Shown here piece by piece: positions 11,231 through 23,382 of a stretch of DNA of 64,000 nt. Numbering within the stretch: position 1 is the stretch's first letter; every line of letters starts with the position of its first letter. The notes under the pieces are model-generated. The model did not search any database. It was given only the letters and a program-made list of their open reading frames with translations, and was not told where the DNA came from. Made by a program: the position numbers and the translations under genes. The stretch covers positions 1,612,001 to 1,676,000 of the forward strand of contig JAVHJL010000004.1 of NCBI GenBank assembly GCA_036971715.1, given 5' to 3'. Origin of the DNA: Arthrobotrys musiformis (taxonomy: Eukaryota > Ascomycota > Orbiliomycetes > Orbiliales > Orbiliaceae).

Positions 11231-12664
11231 TCACATAAGCTTGTTTCCAGCATATGTATCACTACTCTGTCCATGGAGCACAATACCCTCTCGAGGCTAC
11301 CGAACCGTTGATTAGTTGATTCTATTCCTGGAGGTTGGAGCGATGGGTCAACTTACTGGCGAAAACTGTCTGAGCTTCACACCACCTTCTGACAAAACAT
11401 CTGCTGTCTATGATCACATGTTAGCAGACATGCCTCGAACTAATGGAGATATACTAAACCATACTTTATTATCCATGCTATAGGCCTGGCTGTAAACGAC
11501 CTCTGATATTCCGACTTGTGCGATCTTGACACTGCATGTCAAACACGGGCAGCTAATACGATGTTAGCATTTCCCTATATTAAATTCTAAAATAAAAGAA
11601 AACGGGGCTTAAACTCACGTATCGCAATATAATATCGACCCCTTCCCAATTCTCTCTCTTCCTGCCTCCAGCAATGCATTCTCTTCGGCATGGAGACACA
11701 GACATGTCGACAATCCCGAACCACCTGCCGACGCACTATTACATCTCACACCTACAATACGCCCGCCCAAAGATTAGCCAAAAAGTCCCCCGAGCTGTAG
11801 CGTATAACTGGAGCACATACACCCTCCATTATTACAATTCGTCAACCCCCTAGGCGTCCCATTGTACCCAGTACTAATAACCCTCTTCTCCCTAACCAAA
11901 ACACACCCCACCCGCCTCTTCATACAATTACTCCTCTGCGCCGCCAAATTTGCTAGCTGCATGAAATACGCATCCCACGTAGGCCGTAACCGCGTTTCAT
12001 CGACCAGATTTATCGATTTTAGGTTTTCGTGAAAGGTATCGATTGATGTCGAGGGATTTAGGAGGTGTAGTGTTGCGCGGACGAATAGTGGGATCAAACC
12101 AGTCGTGGGGTCGAACATGTGCTTATCGGCCTTTTCGACGAAGGTTTCGAGTGATGGGGTTGGTAGAGGAGGGGTATATGTTTTACATCTTCGTGATAAT
12201 GTTAGAGTTTTTTATCACAATGGGAGTTCTGGTCGTGCTAGAGAGTGTGTACTTTTCGATATACCGCTTCCACCGCACCACGATCGGTGCATCCACGCTA
12301 ACGAGAAGGAAGAACGGTCTCTTCAATAGAGTATCGAGCATTTCTTCATTCAATACATCCGTCGTAACGAACCGTTCCTGCCATCTCTCCGTTACATACT
12401 CGAGTAACTCCTCGACGGTTGGGAATGTGAGGTCCCCGTTCTCTGGGAAGCTTGTGACTACGGTATCTGCACCATCTTCTGGTATGGCAGTCGTGGGAGC
12501 GGCCAGCCGCAGGACTTGGAAACCGTATGTTTCGACCAGGAACTTCGCGACGGTATGCTTTCCAGCACAGATCGCTTTTTTTATAGTAATTGGATTAGCT
12601 AGACGTCTTCATGCCTCGGGGTGTGTTATGCTACTAACTTACTTCCACACAGTCCAATGAACAT
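11231..12664 (-). CDS. DCD1: DCD1, deoxycytidylate (dCMP) deaminase
   Basis: The enzyme deaminates dCMP to dUMP and so feeds thymidylate synthesis. The reconstructed gene has seven exons: about 12664-12643, 12574-12253, 12188-11821, 11751-11619, 11553-11466, 11407-11357 and 11296-11231. The introns are 58-69 bp and the product is about 349 aa; the boundary near 11553 is uncertain by one base. The catalytic domain lies in the C-terminal half: RPTWDAYFMQLANLAAQRSN, NGTPRGLTNCNNGG, the zinc-binding HAEEN (His at about 258) and CPCLTC (about 283-288). The first exon encodes MFIGLCG and exon 2 continues TICAGKHTVAKFL, a P-loop-like GxxxxGK motif at the head of the fungal N-terminal extension. The last exon gives PREGIV after FSP, which restores the usual family ending better than reading through to the in-frame TGA. 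IMP3 is divergent, 321 bp away. Confidence 0.88.
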
Positions 12665-12985
12665 TGTTACCAAAAAACTACCCAATTCCAAATATCTATC
12701 CTACTCTATTCCTTCTATCGGTATCAAATTCTGTAAGACTAATAAAAATCGCGTGAAGTCAAGAGAATTCTAAAATGCGGAGAACCCAGAACAGTACATG
12801 CAGAATGGAATGCGGAACCGAGTTTTGGTGTTGGATCTTCCTGTGCCGCCACGTTTTTTTCGGCCGACAAATCAAACCCGATTTGATCTTGTCGCAAAAT
12901 TTCTTTTGAGCTTCATCAAAAAAAGACACAAGTCTACAACCTACGCTTCACTCCTCATCGCGATCGTGGACCTCGACCACCAACC
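12665..12985. promoter_or_regulatory. Bidirectional promoter region of DCD1 and IMP3
   Basis: These 321 bp separate divergent start codons. The IMP3-proximal side has a poly-A patch and a CA/CT-rich leader. No sharp TATA element or known operator was recognised. Confidence 0.5.
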
Positions 12986-13660
12986 ATGGTTCGAAAACTC
13001 AAGCATCATGAGCAGCGGTATGTCTCTATGCCTCTCTCAATATTCTGGAATCAATACTAATATAAAAAAAAATACAGGCTCCTCCGCAAAGTCGACTTCC
13101 TAACATGGAACTCAGACTCCAACCACCGCGAGCACGACATCATGCGCCGCTACCACATCCAGGACTCAGCAACCTACCACAAATACAACAAACTCTGCGG
13201 TCGAATCCGACAACTGGCCCACAAACTCGCCCAACTCCCTCCCGACGATGAATTCCGCAGGAAAAACGAGGATGTCCTCCTCGAGAAGTTATTCATCATG
13301 GGTGTGCTAAATAGCAAGAGCAAGATGAGCGATGTGGAGAATAAAGTCAGCGTTGCGGCTTTTTGTAGGAGGAGGTTACCAATTATTATGACGAGGTTGA
13401 GGATGGCGGAGAATGTGCCGGCGGTAGGGTTGCCTCTTGGAGCTTAAGTTTGTGAGCAGGCTGAGAACTAACGGGAGGATTCACAGGCCGTCAAATTCAT
13501 CGAACAGGGCCACGTCAGAGTCGGTCCGGAGGTTATTACCGATCCAGCCTTCCTGGTTACCAGAAACTTGGAGGATTTTGTCACATGGGTCGATTCATCG
13601 AAGATCAAGCGCAGCATCATGAAGTACCGCGACAAGGTCGACGACTTCGATCTGTTGTAG
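12986..13660 (+). CDS. IMP3: IMP3, U3 snoRNP protein
   Basis: Imp3 belongs to the Mpp10-Imp3-Imp4 part of the U3 small-subunit processome and helps U3 snoRNA pair with pre-rRNA in the nucleolus. The three exons are 12986-13017, 13078-13423 and 13487-13660. They give 183 aa, the same length as the yeast protein, and all phases agree. The N terminus MVRKLKHHEQRLLRKVDFL is diagnostic. The middle carries RRYHIQDSATYHKYNKLCG. The last exon completes an S4-type RNA-binding domain with AVKFIEQGHVRVGPEVITDP and a typical C terminus ending in KYRDKVDDFDLL. The intron at 13424-13486 has a clear CTAAC branch site. The exon is split inside the S4 domain, so the unspliced frame would stop early at 13444. 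Confidence 0.95.
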
Positions 13661-13930
13661 GAACCTTAATCTCGTTATTACGCTACATATATCACGAATG
13701 GCAGCGGGCGTTGGCGTTCTAGGGACACTGTATAATATGCAATATGTATAAAAGCGAAAATTTCAAGTTGATTTAGACCCCTAGGCATACGTCGTATCGA
13801 TACATTACTTTACACCATGTCTGCTCCTGAAAAGAGAAACCAAGAAAAATAACCCGCGATGGCAACATTGGCCGCTTCAGAAAAAGAAACCCGAAGGAAA
13901 TATGTATGGGGAAGGATGAAGGGAGGCAGA

Positions 13931-15446
13931 TTATATATCCAACAGTCCCCACAGATTCTGAAGTTTTGGTTTCTTCTCATTCTTGTGATGAGCATCCAAC
14001 TTCTCCAGAATCATCTTCATTAGCCCCTTCTCTCGCTCACGAACTTGCGCCTCGTCCAGAAATCCGCGATTTCCATCCGGCGCGGTATCCAGGTCCTCCG
14101 CTGGTACGTATGTCTTATCCGTGATAACACCATTGAGAATGCACATACCCTCAACCTTTTGCAGCAGCCAGTCGTTGTATCTAAGTCCGTCTCGCCACTC
14201 TGGCGCGATAGCTTTATGCCCAACATATCCGCCGACGAGAGCACCCGCGACTGCACCGTTGGTATCTGCGAGTCCACGTTAGAAAAACACAAACCCTTCA
14301 ATAACATTCCAAGGCAATTGAAAAAACTTACCAGCATCACCACCCATCATGATCAACTTCGTAATCACACTCTTGAAATCATCCTTCCCCTGCATCACCC
14401 TTCTCAAACACCACACCGCCGACCCCAGAGCAATATATGTATACCCCAACCGTCTATCATCAACCACCTGCCCCTCCTTCTTATCGTTATACATTTTCTT
14501 CGGATTAACCTTGCAATAGGCATCATACTCTGCCCTATCAAAGTTATATTCAATCTCATTCCCTTCCTCATCCTTCAAAATATGCTCTTTAGCATATGCA
14601 TCCGTCCACGTCCACGCATCGTCAAGATACCCATCAATCTGCCCTTCACTCGTCAACTCCCCCTTCAATATCGCCCTCAAAATACCCACCACAGCCACAC
14701 ACGAAACCAAACACCTCGGATCAGCGTGGGTGACTAGGGCGATGTCAACGGCAGCTTGATAAGTCTCCTCGAGGGATTTGTTGATAAACATCGGTGCGAT
14801 TATGGATGTACGCATTACCGCGCCGTTAGCAGCATTGACGCATTTTGTATTTATCCAGCGACCCTTGGAGACTCCCGCGGGATCAGAAAGGAAGTCAGTG
14901 TGAGTTACCACCATGCCTACTGTATTCCCAATGCCGAGGGGGAGTCTGTCGAGTGCGCGAAGGCCCATCGAGATCCAGGTGTGCAGACGGGAAGCGAAGT
15001 CCTTTTGCGTGAGGGTTCCGTTGTTGTGCAGGTATGAGAGGAGGATTAGCAGCATTTGGTCCGTGTCGTCGGTCCATGCTCTGTCATCTTCGTCAATATA
15101 GTTCAAGGCACGGAATTACAGCTAGGAATAAACAATATTACCTTTCTTCGAATCTAGCCCTATGTCTGTCGACATATAAAGGCGTGGTCGGCGCTGTAAG
15201 TCTGAAGCTAGCCCTTGGATATACCATCTGCGCCTGTGTTCCACTCAGGAACTCTATATTACACCATATTCGTTAGACACAAACATAATACCTAGGATAC
15301 TCAAAAGCCTAGATAGTGGTAATACCTGTGTATAGCCCGATCGTATCACCCAGCGCATTTCCGATAGCAATTCCCTGTATCTTATCGACCAGGGCATCTT
15401 TTGATATACTCGCTGAACCAGCGGCTGTCGATGACGTTGCAGCCAT
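13931..15446 (-). CDS. ADP-ribosylglycohydrolase-family protein (DraG/ARH fold)
   Basis: Members hydrolyse ADP-ribose-protein or related ADP-ribosyl bonds using a dinuclear Mg centre. The four exons are 15446-15326, 15253-15142, 15080-14332 and 14265-13931 (438 aa), with introns of 72, 61 and 66 bp and consistent phases. The first metal motif is WTDDTDQM at about residues 80-87, followed by a long helical core. The second, GDADTNGAVAGALVGG, is split by the last intron and starts at about residue 325. The N-terminal helix has the family's QGIAIGNALGDTIG signature. Both Asp motifs are intact, so activity is plausible, though the substrate cannot be inferred. About 65 residues after the second motif form a charged C-terminal extension. 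It converges with IMP3 with 270 bp between stops. Confidence 0.9.
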
Positions 15447-18400
15447 TGTGGGGTTGGATTGTATGATGACTTAGTTTTTCTTAGGTTAAAAATCCAAAGA
15501 AATGGAGAATACAGGTTTATAAATCAATCGAAGAGAAAGATCCCTCTGCGCGGTTTACTAAAGTTTCCTAGGTAACTCGTGGGATCGCGTGGGTTCTATA
15601 GATTTCCTGGCGTTTTTTGTGTTGTCGCGGTTCAAGATCCAACAAACTGGGGAAAGCTCGAATGTTCAGACGTCGTTTCTCGCGCGGAGCTGAGAACTGA
15701 ATTTCGCGGTGCCACCGAACGATGAAAGGGAAGAATGGATTCTAGGACTTTTCAGGGAGGAGGGATGGAAATGATTCTTTTTAAACCACTCTCGTAGTTT
15801 TATATGAGGAATGGGGAAGAAGAATGAGAACAAGGTCTACGTGGTAAAACCTAACGTTAAGATACGCGGGAAGCCTCACAGTCATATACCTTTCCCAAGC
15901 CTTCAGGTCGCGTGTGGGCGTAGAGCTAGCTAGCAGCAGCAGGAGAGGCTATTGATTGAATCATACAACCGACCGAAGGATCCAAACTGAAGCCTTGAAA
16001 GCGGGATGGATTTTTCTTGGGAGCTATCAATAGCCGAGTCTTTCAAGCCTTCTTTGTGCCTGATGTGCAGCCTTGGTTGGCAACTTGTGGAGGCGGGGTT
16101 TTTGATATGAGTGTTCGAGTTGGAGTTATTGAAGATTCATTCACAACTGGTGCGCTTTGGTAGCCTCGCGTTAGGATCTATGAATTTGATCTAGCTTGTA
16201 TGCATTTGTTCGTAATGTAACATGTATAACGACTTCACTAGCGATAGCTATTCGATGTCCGCCTGGATGGCTAGATCGATCAAGGCTCCCGATTTTGGGA
16301 TTTCGGACTAGATTTCGAAGCTCGAAGCCGCGTTTGCTCAGAATTCGGGCACTCTTTCATATTTAAATTATGGGACGCCGCACTAGCAGGGACGGAACGA
16401 GGCAGATCTGGAGCGGTCTGTGATACGGAGATATGCATACACACCACCAACCAAAAAATCTCGACATGTCGATACCCGTCTCTGCAGGGCCCAAGCAATC
16501 AACGGACAAAAAAGCTTGACTCACGCCACCAAGTCTCAGAAATCCTGGGGGTCAACTCCGTCTTTGCCGTAGGAACGACACCACGTACATACGCATCGTT
16601 GCCGCTGGTGCAGGCGCCCATGGCGGATTCAAAGAACAATCAGTTAGCACCGCTTTGTCGAATGTAGAATCTCTTGCAGACGGGCCTTTCGTCAACGGGT
16701 GCTTAATTATCTTTTTGACAGTTGCGTGGGCCATACATACCCGCCGATGTAGAACGTTGTTTTTTTGTTCTTCGGGGGCACCAATCTGGATTGTTGAATC
16801 AGGAGAGGATAAGAAACGTTAAAATGTTTGAGATTTGGCAGGAAAGGGTTTCAGAGCTCGCAACCGCGCACTCTGATTAGTCGGCTTCCCCCTTTGGCCC
16901 TTCGCAAGGCGAGATTTTTCTCTTTGGCGAGGAGATGAGGAACAAACATACTTAATTTTTCGGAAAAGAAAAATGATTGTGAGCTCACAAGAAGATTCCA
17001 GTATTCTTTTAGTTTGTGATCGGCTCAGATGCGGCCGTAGCCGGTCTGCTAGAGATACGGAAGAGAAATTGCTTTGGTATTTCGGTTCGTGATGTTCCAT
17101 GCCGATGGGACCTGGGCTTTAATAAAGTGTTACCAAAATTAACCCTTCCACTTGGCACGAGATTCCTTTCGCTGCAGGTACAAGTTTGTTTGTACCAGGC
17201 TCAAGCCTGATTTTGCACTGCCAACGTAATCCAAAGAATTTTGGCTCGGAGACTTCTTTCTGGGTGGTGGCTATGGGCCTGGTGTGCCGGGCCTTCCCAA
17301 GCTGAGAAAAACCCAGCGGGTGACGACAAATGGGGAATGTCTGGTGCAAGGGGTCCAGCTATTTTTTGCATCAAAACTGACAAGGGCTAGTTCCCCAGAG
17401 ATGATGGAGGACCCAAGCGAAGTGACTTCAGACATGCGAGGGAAATTGACTTCGATGTGACTTGACATTTTGGTTTAGGTAGGGATGCAGGATGTTTGAA
17501 CATATTGATGCCTCGTAGATGCGTTCATACGCATGTCATCGGGGAGGCCACGCATGCCTGTTCGTGATGATGCATGTATGATATCGTGAGGGAGGGTCCA
17601 CAAGGTCGTTTAGACGGTTGAGCATCCCGTCTACGTCTGCACAAGCTTTCCCACAAGGTGGTATTCGAAGGAAGGTTCGAAGCAAGCTAGCATCTCGTGC
17701 AGACGGCGAGGGAGCCGGAGACGCCTGATGATTGGATTGCGCCAGATGGAACCCACTAGGATTGTCGAACAGTGCACTTGAGTCCAGTAGTTCCCTCGGG
17801 AGGGAAAAAGTCGCTAAATCGAGGACTGGACAGCCCTAAGCCAGAAAGTGACACTCTCTTCCAGGGTCAGGTCCAAGAGAGGCCCCGGGATGTGATATTG
17901 CTTCTTCCTCCCCTTTGTACGGAGCTTCACATTTTTTGGGCCAAACTCATTTTCTCTTTCTCTTTCGTCCGTTCCCTTGTTTTTTTCCACTTCCCAAGCA
18001 ACCAAAATACTTTTTTTCCTTTCGATTCTCGTTCATTTTTGTGTATAGAAACTTTCGTTTTCCTTTTCTCTCTCTCGTTATTTCCTAGTCGTTCGTCCAT
18101 TTCCTTATTACAGTCTCTTTTGCATTTGGTGTTTCAATTCTGCACATATTTCTCCCTTCATTCGCCTGTAACTGAACTTCCTCGACGGCAGGCTCCTGAA
18201 CTTGTTGGAATCACCGACAGTTGTGCATCAGAATCAATTGTCAGAGTAGAACTTTTGGGACTCAGAGACAGCTTGGACTTCTCTTGGACCACTTCTCCTA
18301 ATCCTCTCTTACATCAGTAGAGTAATTGCACCCAGAGCTGGATTAGTAGGGACTCACCATCTCAAATATCTCTCGCCCCCCAAATCTCAACCAGCAGGTT

Positions 18401-19021
18401 GCGAGCCATCGACGCATCAAAACAGAAGTCACCGCCTCACAAAGACTCGGGTAACTGCAAGCCCACCTGCCCAATCCATTCATTTGCATAGGGCTGCCCT
18501 GTGAAGAAGAACGAGAAGCATCGGAGCAAAGACAGGTGCTTGTAGTACACCCGTCCGAGTACACGGCCACACCGCTTGCCAACTTGGACCTGTCGTCTAT
18601 AAAAATCGCCTGCCAAGCTTTACGGCTGAGCACAGCTCTAGCGTTTTTTCCCTCCCAGTGGAACCTTACCTGCTGCTTAGCTCTGCCCGTTTATATATTA
18701 AAGAAGGCTGAAAGATCTTTCTGCTTTGCCCAGGGTTCTGTTGTGCTTTATGATCGTTTAGATCTCTTGGGCTTTTCTTGTGGGTTGTGACATTCGACGT
18801 TACGAATCTCTATAGTTGGGTTTCTTCGACATTAGCACCTTCCCCTGTGGAAGGCCTCCCTCAAACTAACCTCATCTTGACATATCCATACTCGGAACCG
18901 TTGCATATATACGGGAAGCTTGTTAGTGGAACCAGGCTTTTTCTTCCTCTCTTTTTCCTTTTCTATTCCTTTCCTTTCCTTTTAAACTACATACGACAAA
19001 ATAAAACAAAAATCAACAACG
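15447..19021. promoter_or_regulatory. 3.6-kb region upstream of the FLC-like gene
   Basis: No supported gene lies here. It must contain the leaders of both divergent neighbours. From about 17900 to 18180 the plus strand is strongly pyrimidine rich (long TTTTC/CTCTC runs). CT tracts like this are common just upstream of highly expressed fungal genes. A second T/C-rich stretch lies at about 18940-18985, immediately before the ATG at 19022, whose context is A rich. The open frame at 17772-18320 overlaps the pyrimidine tract and looks compositional. Confidence 0.45.
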
Positions 19022-21442
19022 ATGTTACGACTATCTAGACTATCGCTATTTTCAGCATTTGCACTCTTCGGTGCCCTGCAGGTCCAGGCTGCCAACGATG
19101 TTCTCTCGACAAGTGGGTTCGCATCATGCGGTACCTCTGATTCCGATATCGTTGTCCGAAACTTTATGGTCGAATACGACAGATCAAACATGACCGTCAA
19201 GTTCAACGTTGCTGGAGAATCGAAACGACAACAGGAAGTTACTGCGGAATTGGTGGTAACAGCTTATGGCAAGGAGGTTTACAGAAGATCTTTTGATCCT
19301 TGTGAAAATAATATTCCCTTTCTATGTCCAGGTATGGGGTTCAAAAAAACGGACATCTCAGGGTTTTTAGGATTTGATACTAACATAGTGGCATAGTACC
19401 TGCTGGAAACTTTTCTGCTACCGGCAATCTTCCTATCCCTGCAGAATTCGCCAGCCAGATTCCTTCCATCGCATTCACAGTTCCAGATCTCGACGGTCTA
19501 GCCAAACTGGAACTAAAGTCAAAGAATAACGGAACTGGTAGTGACACAACCCTCGCTTGTCTACAGTCTAGCGTTAGAAATGGCAAGACTGCTGAACAAC
19601 CAGCCGTCACTTGGGTCACCGCTGGTATCGCGGGAGCGGCAGCTATTCTCGGATCTGTTTCCATTATTTCTTCAGCCGCAGGTCTTGGGGCTGGTGGTTC
19701 CAGCGGTGGTTCCAGTGGTCCTTCGCCAAACATTGTCGACGTTGTTCTCTGGTTCCAGTTCGTCTCCACCAACGGCATGTTGAGCGTAAACTATCCTCCA
19801 GTTTACAGGGCTTTCACGAAGAACTTCGCTTGGTCGACCGGCTTGATCCCATGGGACAGCATGCAACGTAGTATCGATGATTTCAGATCCAAGACTGGAG
19901 GAAACACCACCAAGTCGTCATTCGACCTTTTGAGGAATACTACTTTGGTTTACACATCTGATGTCTCGAGCTCGAGTCTGAAGAAACGTGCCGTGGATCT
20001 TTGGGGGACCCTTCTCAAGAGAGCGCCACTCGACCTAGAAACCAGCATCAATGGTACCACTCTTGGTTCATCCTCTACCAGCAGCGACAGCGAAGAAAGC
20101 GGTTTTATGAAACAAGTCCACGGCATCCAAGCCTACGTCGAGACTTTGTCCATTCCAGACACTAACAATTTCATGACCGTCCTACTCATCTTCTTGATTG
20201 TGCTTGCTGGATCCGCTGTCCTCATCCTACTCTTCAAGGTCATTTTGGAACTCTACTGCCTCTGCGGAAAGTTGAACAAGCCACTTGCCAGCTTCCGAAA
20301 GAGATATTGGACATTCCTTTTGGGAACCATGGTCCGAATCGTAAGTTACGCTGCTCCATAAAAAACGAATATCAAGTTACTGACATCCTTTATAGATCCT
20401 CCTCATGTATGGTATTTGGACCATCTACTGCCTGTACCAATTCAAGAATGGAGATTCCTGGGCTGTCAACCTTCTCGCTGGTCTCACCCTCGCCATCTTC
20501 ACTGGTGTATTAGGCTTCTTCGTTTTCCGAATTACTAAACTCGCCAAGAAGGCTAAAAAGCTTGAATCCGAAAGGGGTGAAAAGCTTCTCGAAGACAAGG
20601 ATAACCTTCGCAAGTACGGTCTCTTCTACGATCAGTACAAGTCGACTTTCTGGTGGATGTTTATTCCATTTATCGTCTACCTCTTCGCCAAGGGTGCAAT
20701 CATCGCTCTCGGCACTGGAAATGGTCTCGTTCAGTCAAGCGGTCAACTTGCTTGCGAACTTATTCTCTTCGCTTTCCTCGTCATCGGCCGTCCTTTCAAC
20801 AGCAAGGCCGGAAATGTCATCAATATCTTCATTGCTGTCGTCCGTATCATCTCGGTCGCTTGCGTCTTGATCTTCACTGAACAGCTCAGAATTTCCCAAA
20901 CTACTACTACAGTCACTGGTGTCGTCCTCATCGTCGTCCAATCTCTCCTTACTGGTCTCCTCGCCATTCTCATCGCAGTCAACGCCATTGTCATTTGCTG
21001 CAAGACCAACCACTATACTAAGAGCCGTCACAACCGCGAGAAACTCGTCGAGGAAGCCAAATTCAGGGACGGATTCAATCCCCACGACCGACGAGCTTCT
21101 ATCACGGGACCCAATGCCTTCGGAAACTACAGCGATGGCAAAGGAAGGTACCAGCCAACCCCAACCCGCGACGAGTTCCATTTGGATGAGATGTACCCTC
21201 CACCACGAGGCACATACATGCCACCACCACACGATCGCGATGGTTCGCCTGTACCTCAACAACATCCATACGGTCGAGACGGCCATGAGCGGTCGTTCAG
21301 CAGCGAACGTCAAATGGACTACGTCAACCACAGCCGACAGAGTCTGATTAGCAGCGCGGCTCCAATGAGCCAACAACCAGCTCTAGACAACCGGTTCCCG
21401 CCAACATCGTACGATGAATACCGTGGGAACCAAAGATGGTAA
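19022..21442 (+). CDS. FLC/TRP-like multi-pass membrane protein
   Basis: The protein has the plan of the fungal Flc (flavin carrier)/Pkd2 family: signal peptide, lumenal ML-like TRP_N domain, then a TRP-like membrane domain. In yeast these proteins sit in the ER and affect FAD transport, calcium homeostasis and cell-wall integrity. The three exons, 19022-19331, 19397-20340 and 20396-21442, give 766 aa with introns of 65 and 55 bp. The signal peptide (about residues 1-23) ends in QVQA. The lumenal domain has the paired Cys pattern (FASCGTSDSD, DPCENNIPFLCP, TTLACLQSS) and several N-glycosylation sequons. Hydrophobic segments include VTAGIAGAAAILGSVSIIS, FMTVLLIFLIVLAGSAVLIL and then a run of about seven after the second intron. 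The cytosolic tail (about 120 aa) is rich in Pro, His, Arg and Ser and probably disordered. Confidence 0.92.
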
Positions 21443-23382
21443 ACCATAATACGTACAGCACAAAAGAAAATTAGAGTTACAGATTGAGTCACATATATCC
21501 CTCGGCGTTCTTAGCTCCCTTCCTTATACCACTACTGCCTGTTCACAAAAAAAAAATCATTGTTCTTGCCTATTATTCATCAGTAGCAGAATACTTTGCA
21601 TATCATACAGGGGAAAAGGAGGAAGCTGTATTTTTTTTTTTGTCGTTTCCACTACATATTTTTGTCTTTAGCATTTTTAGCGGAGTTTTGCTTTCTTGAT
21701 TGTTTTTTTTCTTCATTTTCACCATCATCATTGGAATCCATAATTTCTAAGTCTTACTTTTCCATCCTTCCATCCTTCCATCCTCACCAATGTCCGAGAA
21801 AACACAAGCCTCATCCTGTACCGCCCTCTACCTTCCCCTTTTTTTCATTTGTACATCGTAACTACTTTTTTAGATAACCCCAAAAAAGAATTTAATACAC
21901 TCCTATTAAAAAAAATCTTCGAAAGATAAAAATCGTAGACTTCAAACCAAATTAAAACTCTAACAAGCCACACCCGTCCGCACAAGCCCCAACAGCCTCC
22001 TAACGCACAAAGACGTCACGTGTTTCATAAATATACCGCCATCGAAAGACGGATGTGGCCCCTGCGTTAGGACTTAGTGCGCCGCTCTTTAAGAACAATC
22101 CGTATAGATTAAGCGTAATATGTATTGATACGTCATACCTTTCCAAATGTATTTTTTTTCATTGGGTTTGAAACTCCCAAGGGAGTCTTAAGACGGCCTT
22201 TTTTTTTTTTCTCCTCCCCGTGGGCCCCGGGTGGGGATTGCTGATGCCGAGTTTGGCTGGCTGGGGTATCCATGATTCGTGATAGATTACTTGATTGATG
22301 GTGTTGTATGCATTTTATAGACATGATCTTAGGTAAGAAATTCGAAAAAGACAGCTTATTGGCATATTTACACTGTCTAGAATTCTAGGATTCTAGCCAA
22401 CTTTCCTGTCTAGGGATGCCCTCAAGACTTTTCTAGGCAGTTTTAGTAATATTGCATTGCTAGATTTGGAAGCCCGTCTAAGACTGATTTTTATTCTAAT
22501 ATGTGATCGGAGTTAACACTACAAATTGAAAAGGGATCCCGGGAGAAGGCTGTGATGGCATCCTATGAATTGGCGAATTTTAATAACTTTATATAACAAA
22601 GTAAACTCTTTTGTATATGAAGTGATGAAACTTTCTTATGTAAACCCTCGGGATATTATACACCCAACTATTCACTGTGCCGAAGTGTGCATATGTTAAG
22701 ACAAGACTGAACTATATCGACATGCTATGATATATATGTATGTACCATAACGCTAACGCCATAATAACACATATTGATATTGTATTATAGTTGGCTGGGT
22801 CAGATCGATCGCAACGGCAAGGCCAATTGCAAGCGAGGGGTATATAATTAAAATTTGAAAATAAATACCGAGTCTAATAGTGCCCTCACATGCATCTATA
22901 GCAGCGATCGTAGCCTCGAATCTAGGCGCTGATAGGGTAGAGTGGTTTAGATTTACGAGATAACTTTCAATTGATCAACGCTAAAAAGAACATACTCTTA
23001 TTTCTCCTCCAGTATTATCTTGGTATTTGCGTATAGATACCTGTGTTTATTGGCACTGGTCTTGGTCGGGTCTAATAATAACCTAGCATAGATTTGTCTA
23101 CATGGCGGTATCATTCAAGGGCGGGGCTAGCACATTGGTGTGAATAGTTTGATATTGGTATATGTAGATCTATCTATACTATAGAAGAGCAAAACAGAGT
23201 TCCCAGTTCGACGCCTTAAATAGCGCTTAAGTTAAGTAAGTAAGTACATATATGTACCTGAGTTTTCAAGTGTGTACATAATGGAATTCGATTAAGCTAC
23301 GATAGTCAGCAAAACTTCGTGTCTTCAAATTTCGACCCTAGCTAGCATTGTTTTTTATGATTTGCTCATGCATTGTTGTCGC
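21443..23382. other. 1.9-kb AT-rich intergenic region
   Basis: This lies between the 3' ends of the convergent FLC-like and Egh16-like genes. The first part (to about 21900) is T rich and likely holds the FLC 3' untranslated region. From about 22300 to 23340 the DNA is AT rich without credible open frames. A 14-bp palindrome GTACATATATGTAC occurs at about 23243-23256. No mobile-element coding trace was recognised. Confidence 0.5.

Noticed and set aside
11345..11407. DCD1 ending at the in-frame TGA after FSPVS
   Set aside because: The codon lies inside a perfect GTAAGT donor. Splicing to an acceptor 60 bp on restores the expected FSPP continuation.
17772..18320. 182-codon plus-strand frame upstream of the FLC-like gene
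   Set aside because: It runs through the pyrimidine tract and is mostly Phe/Ser/Leu, as expected of translated CT repeats in a leader.
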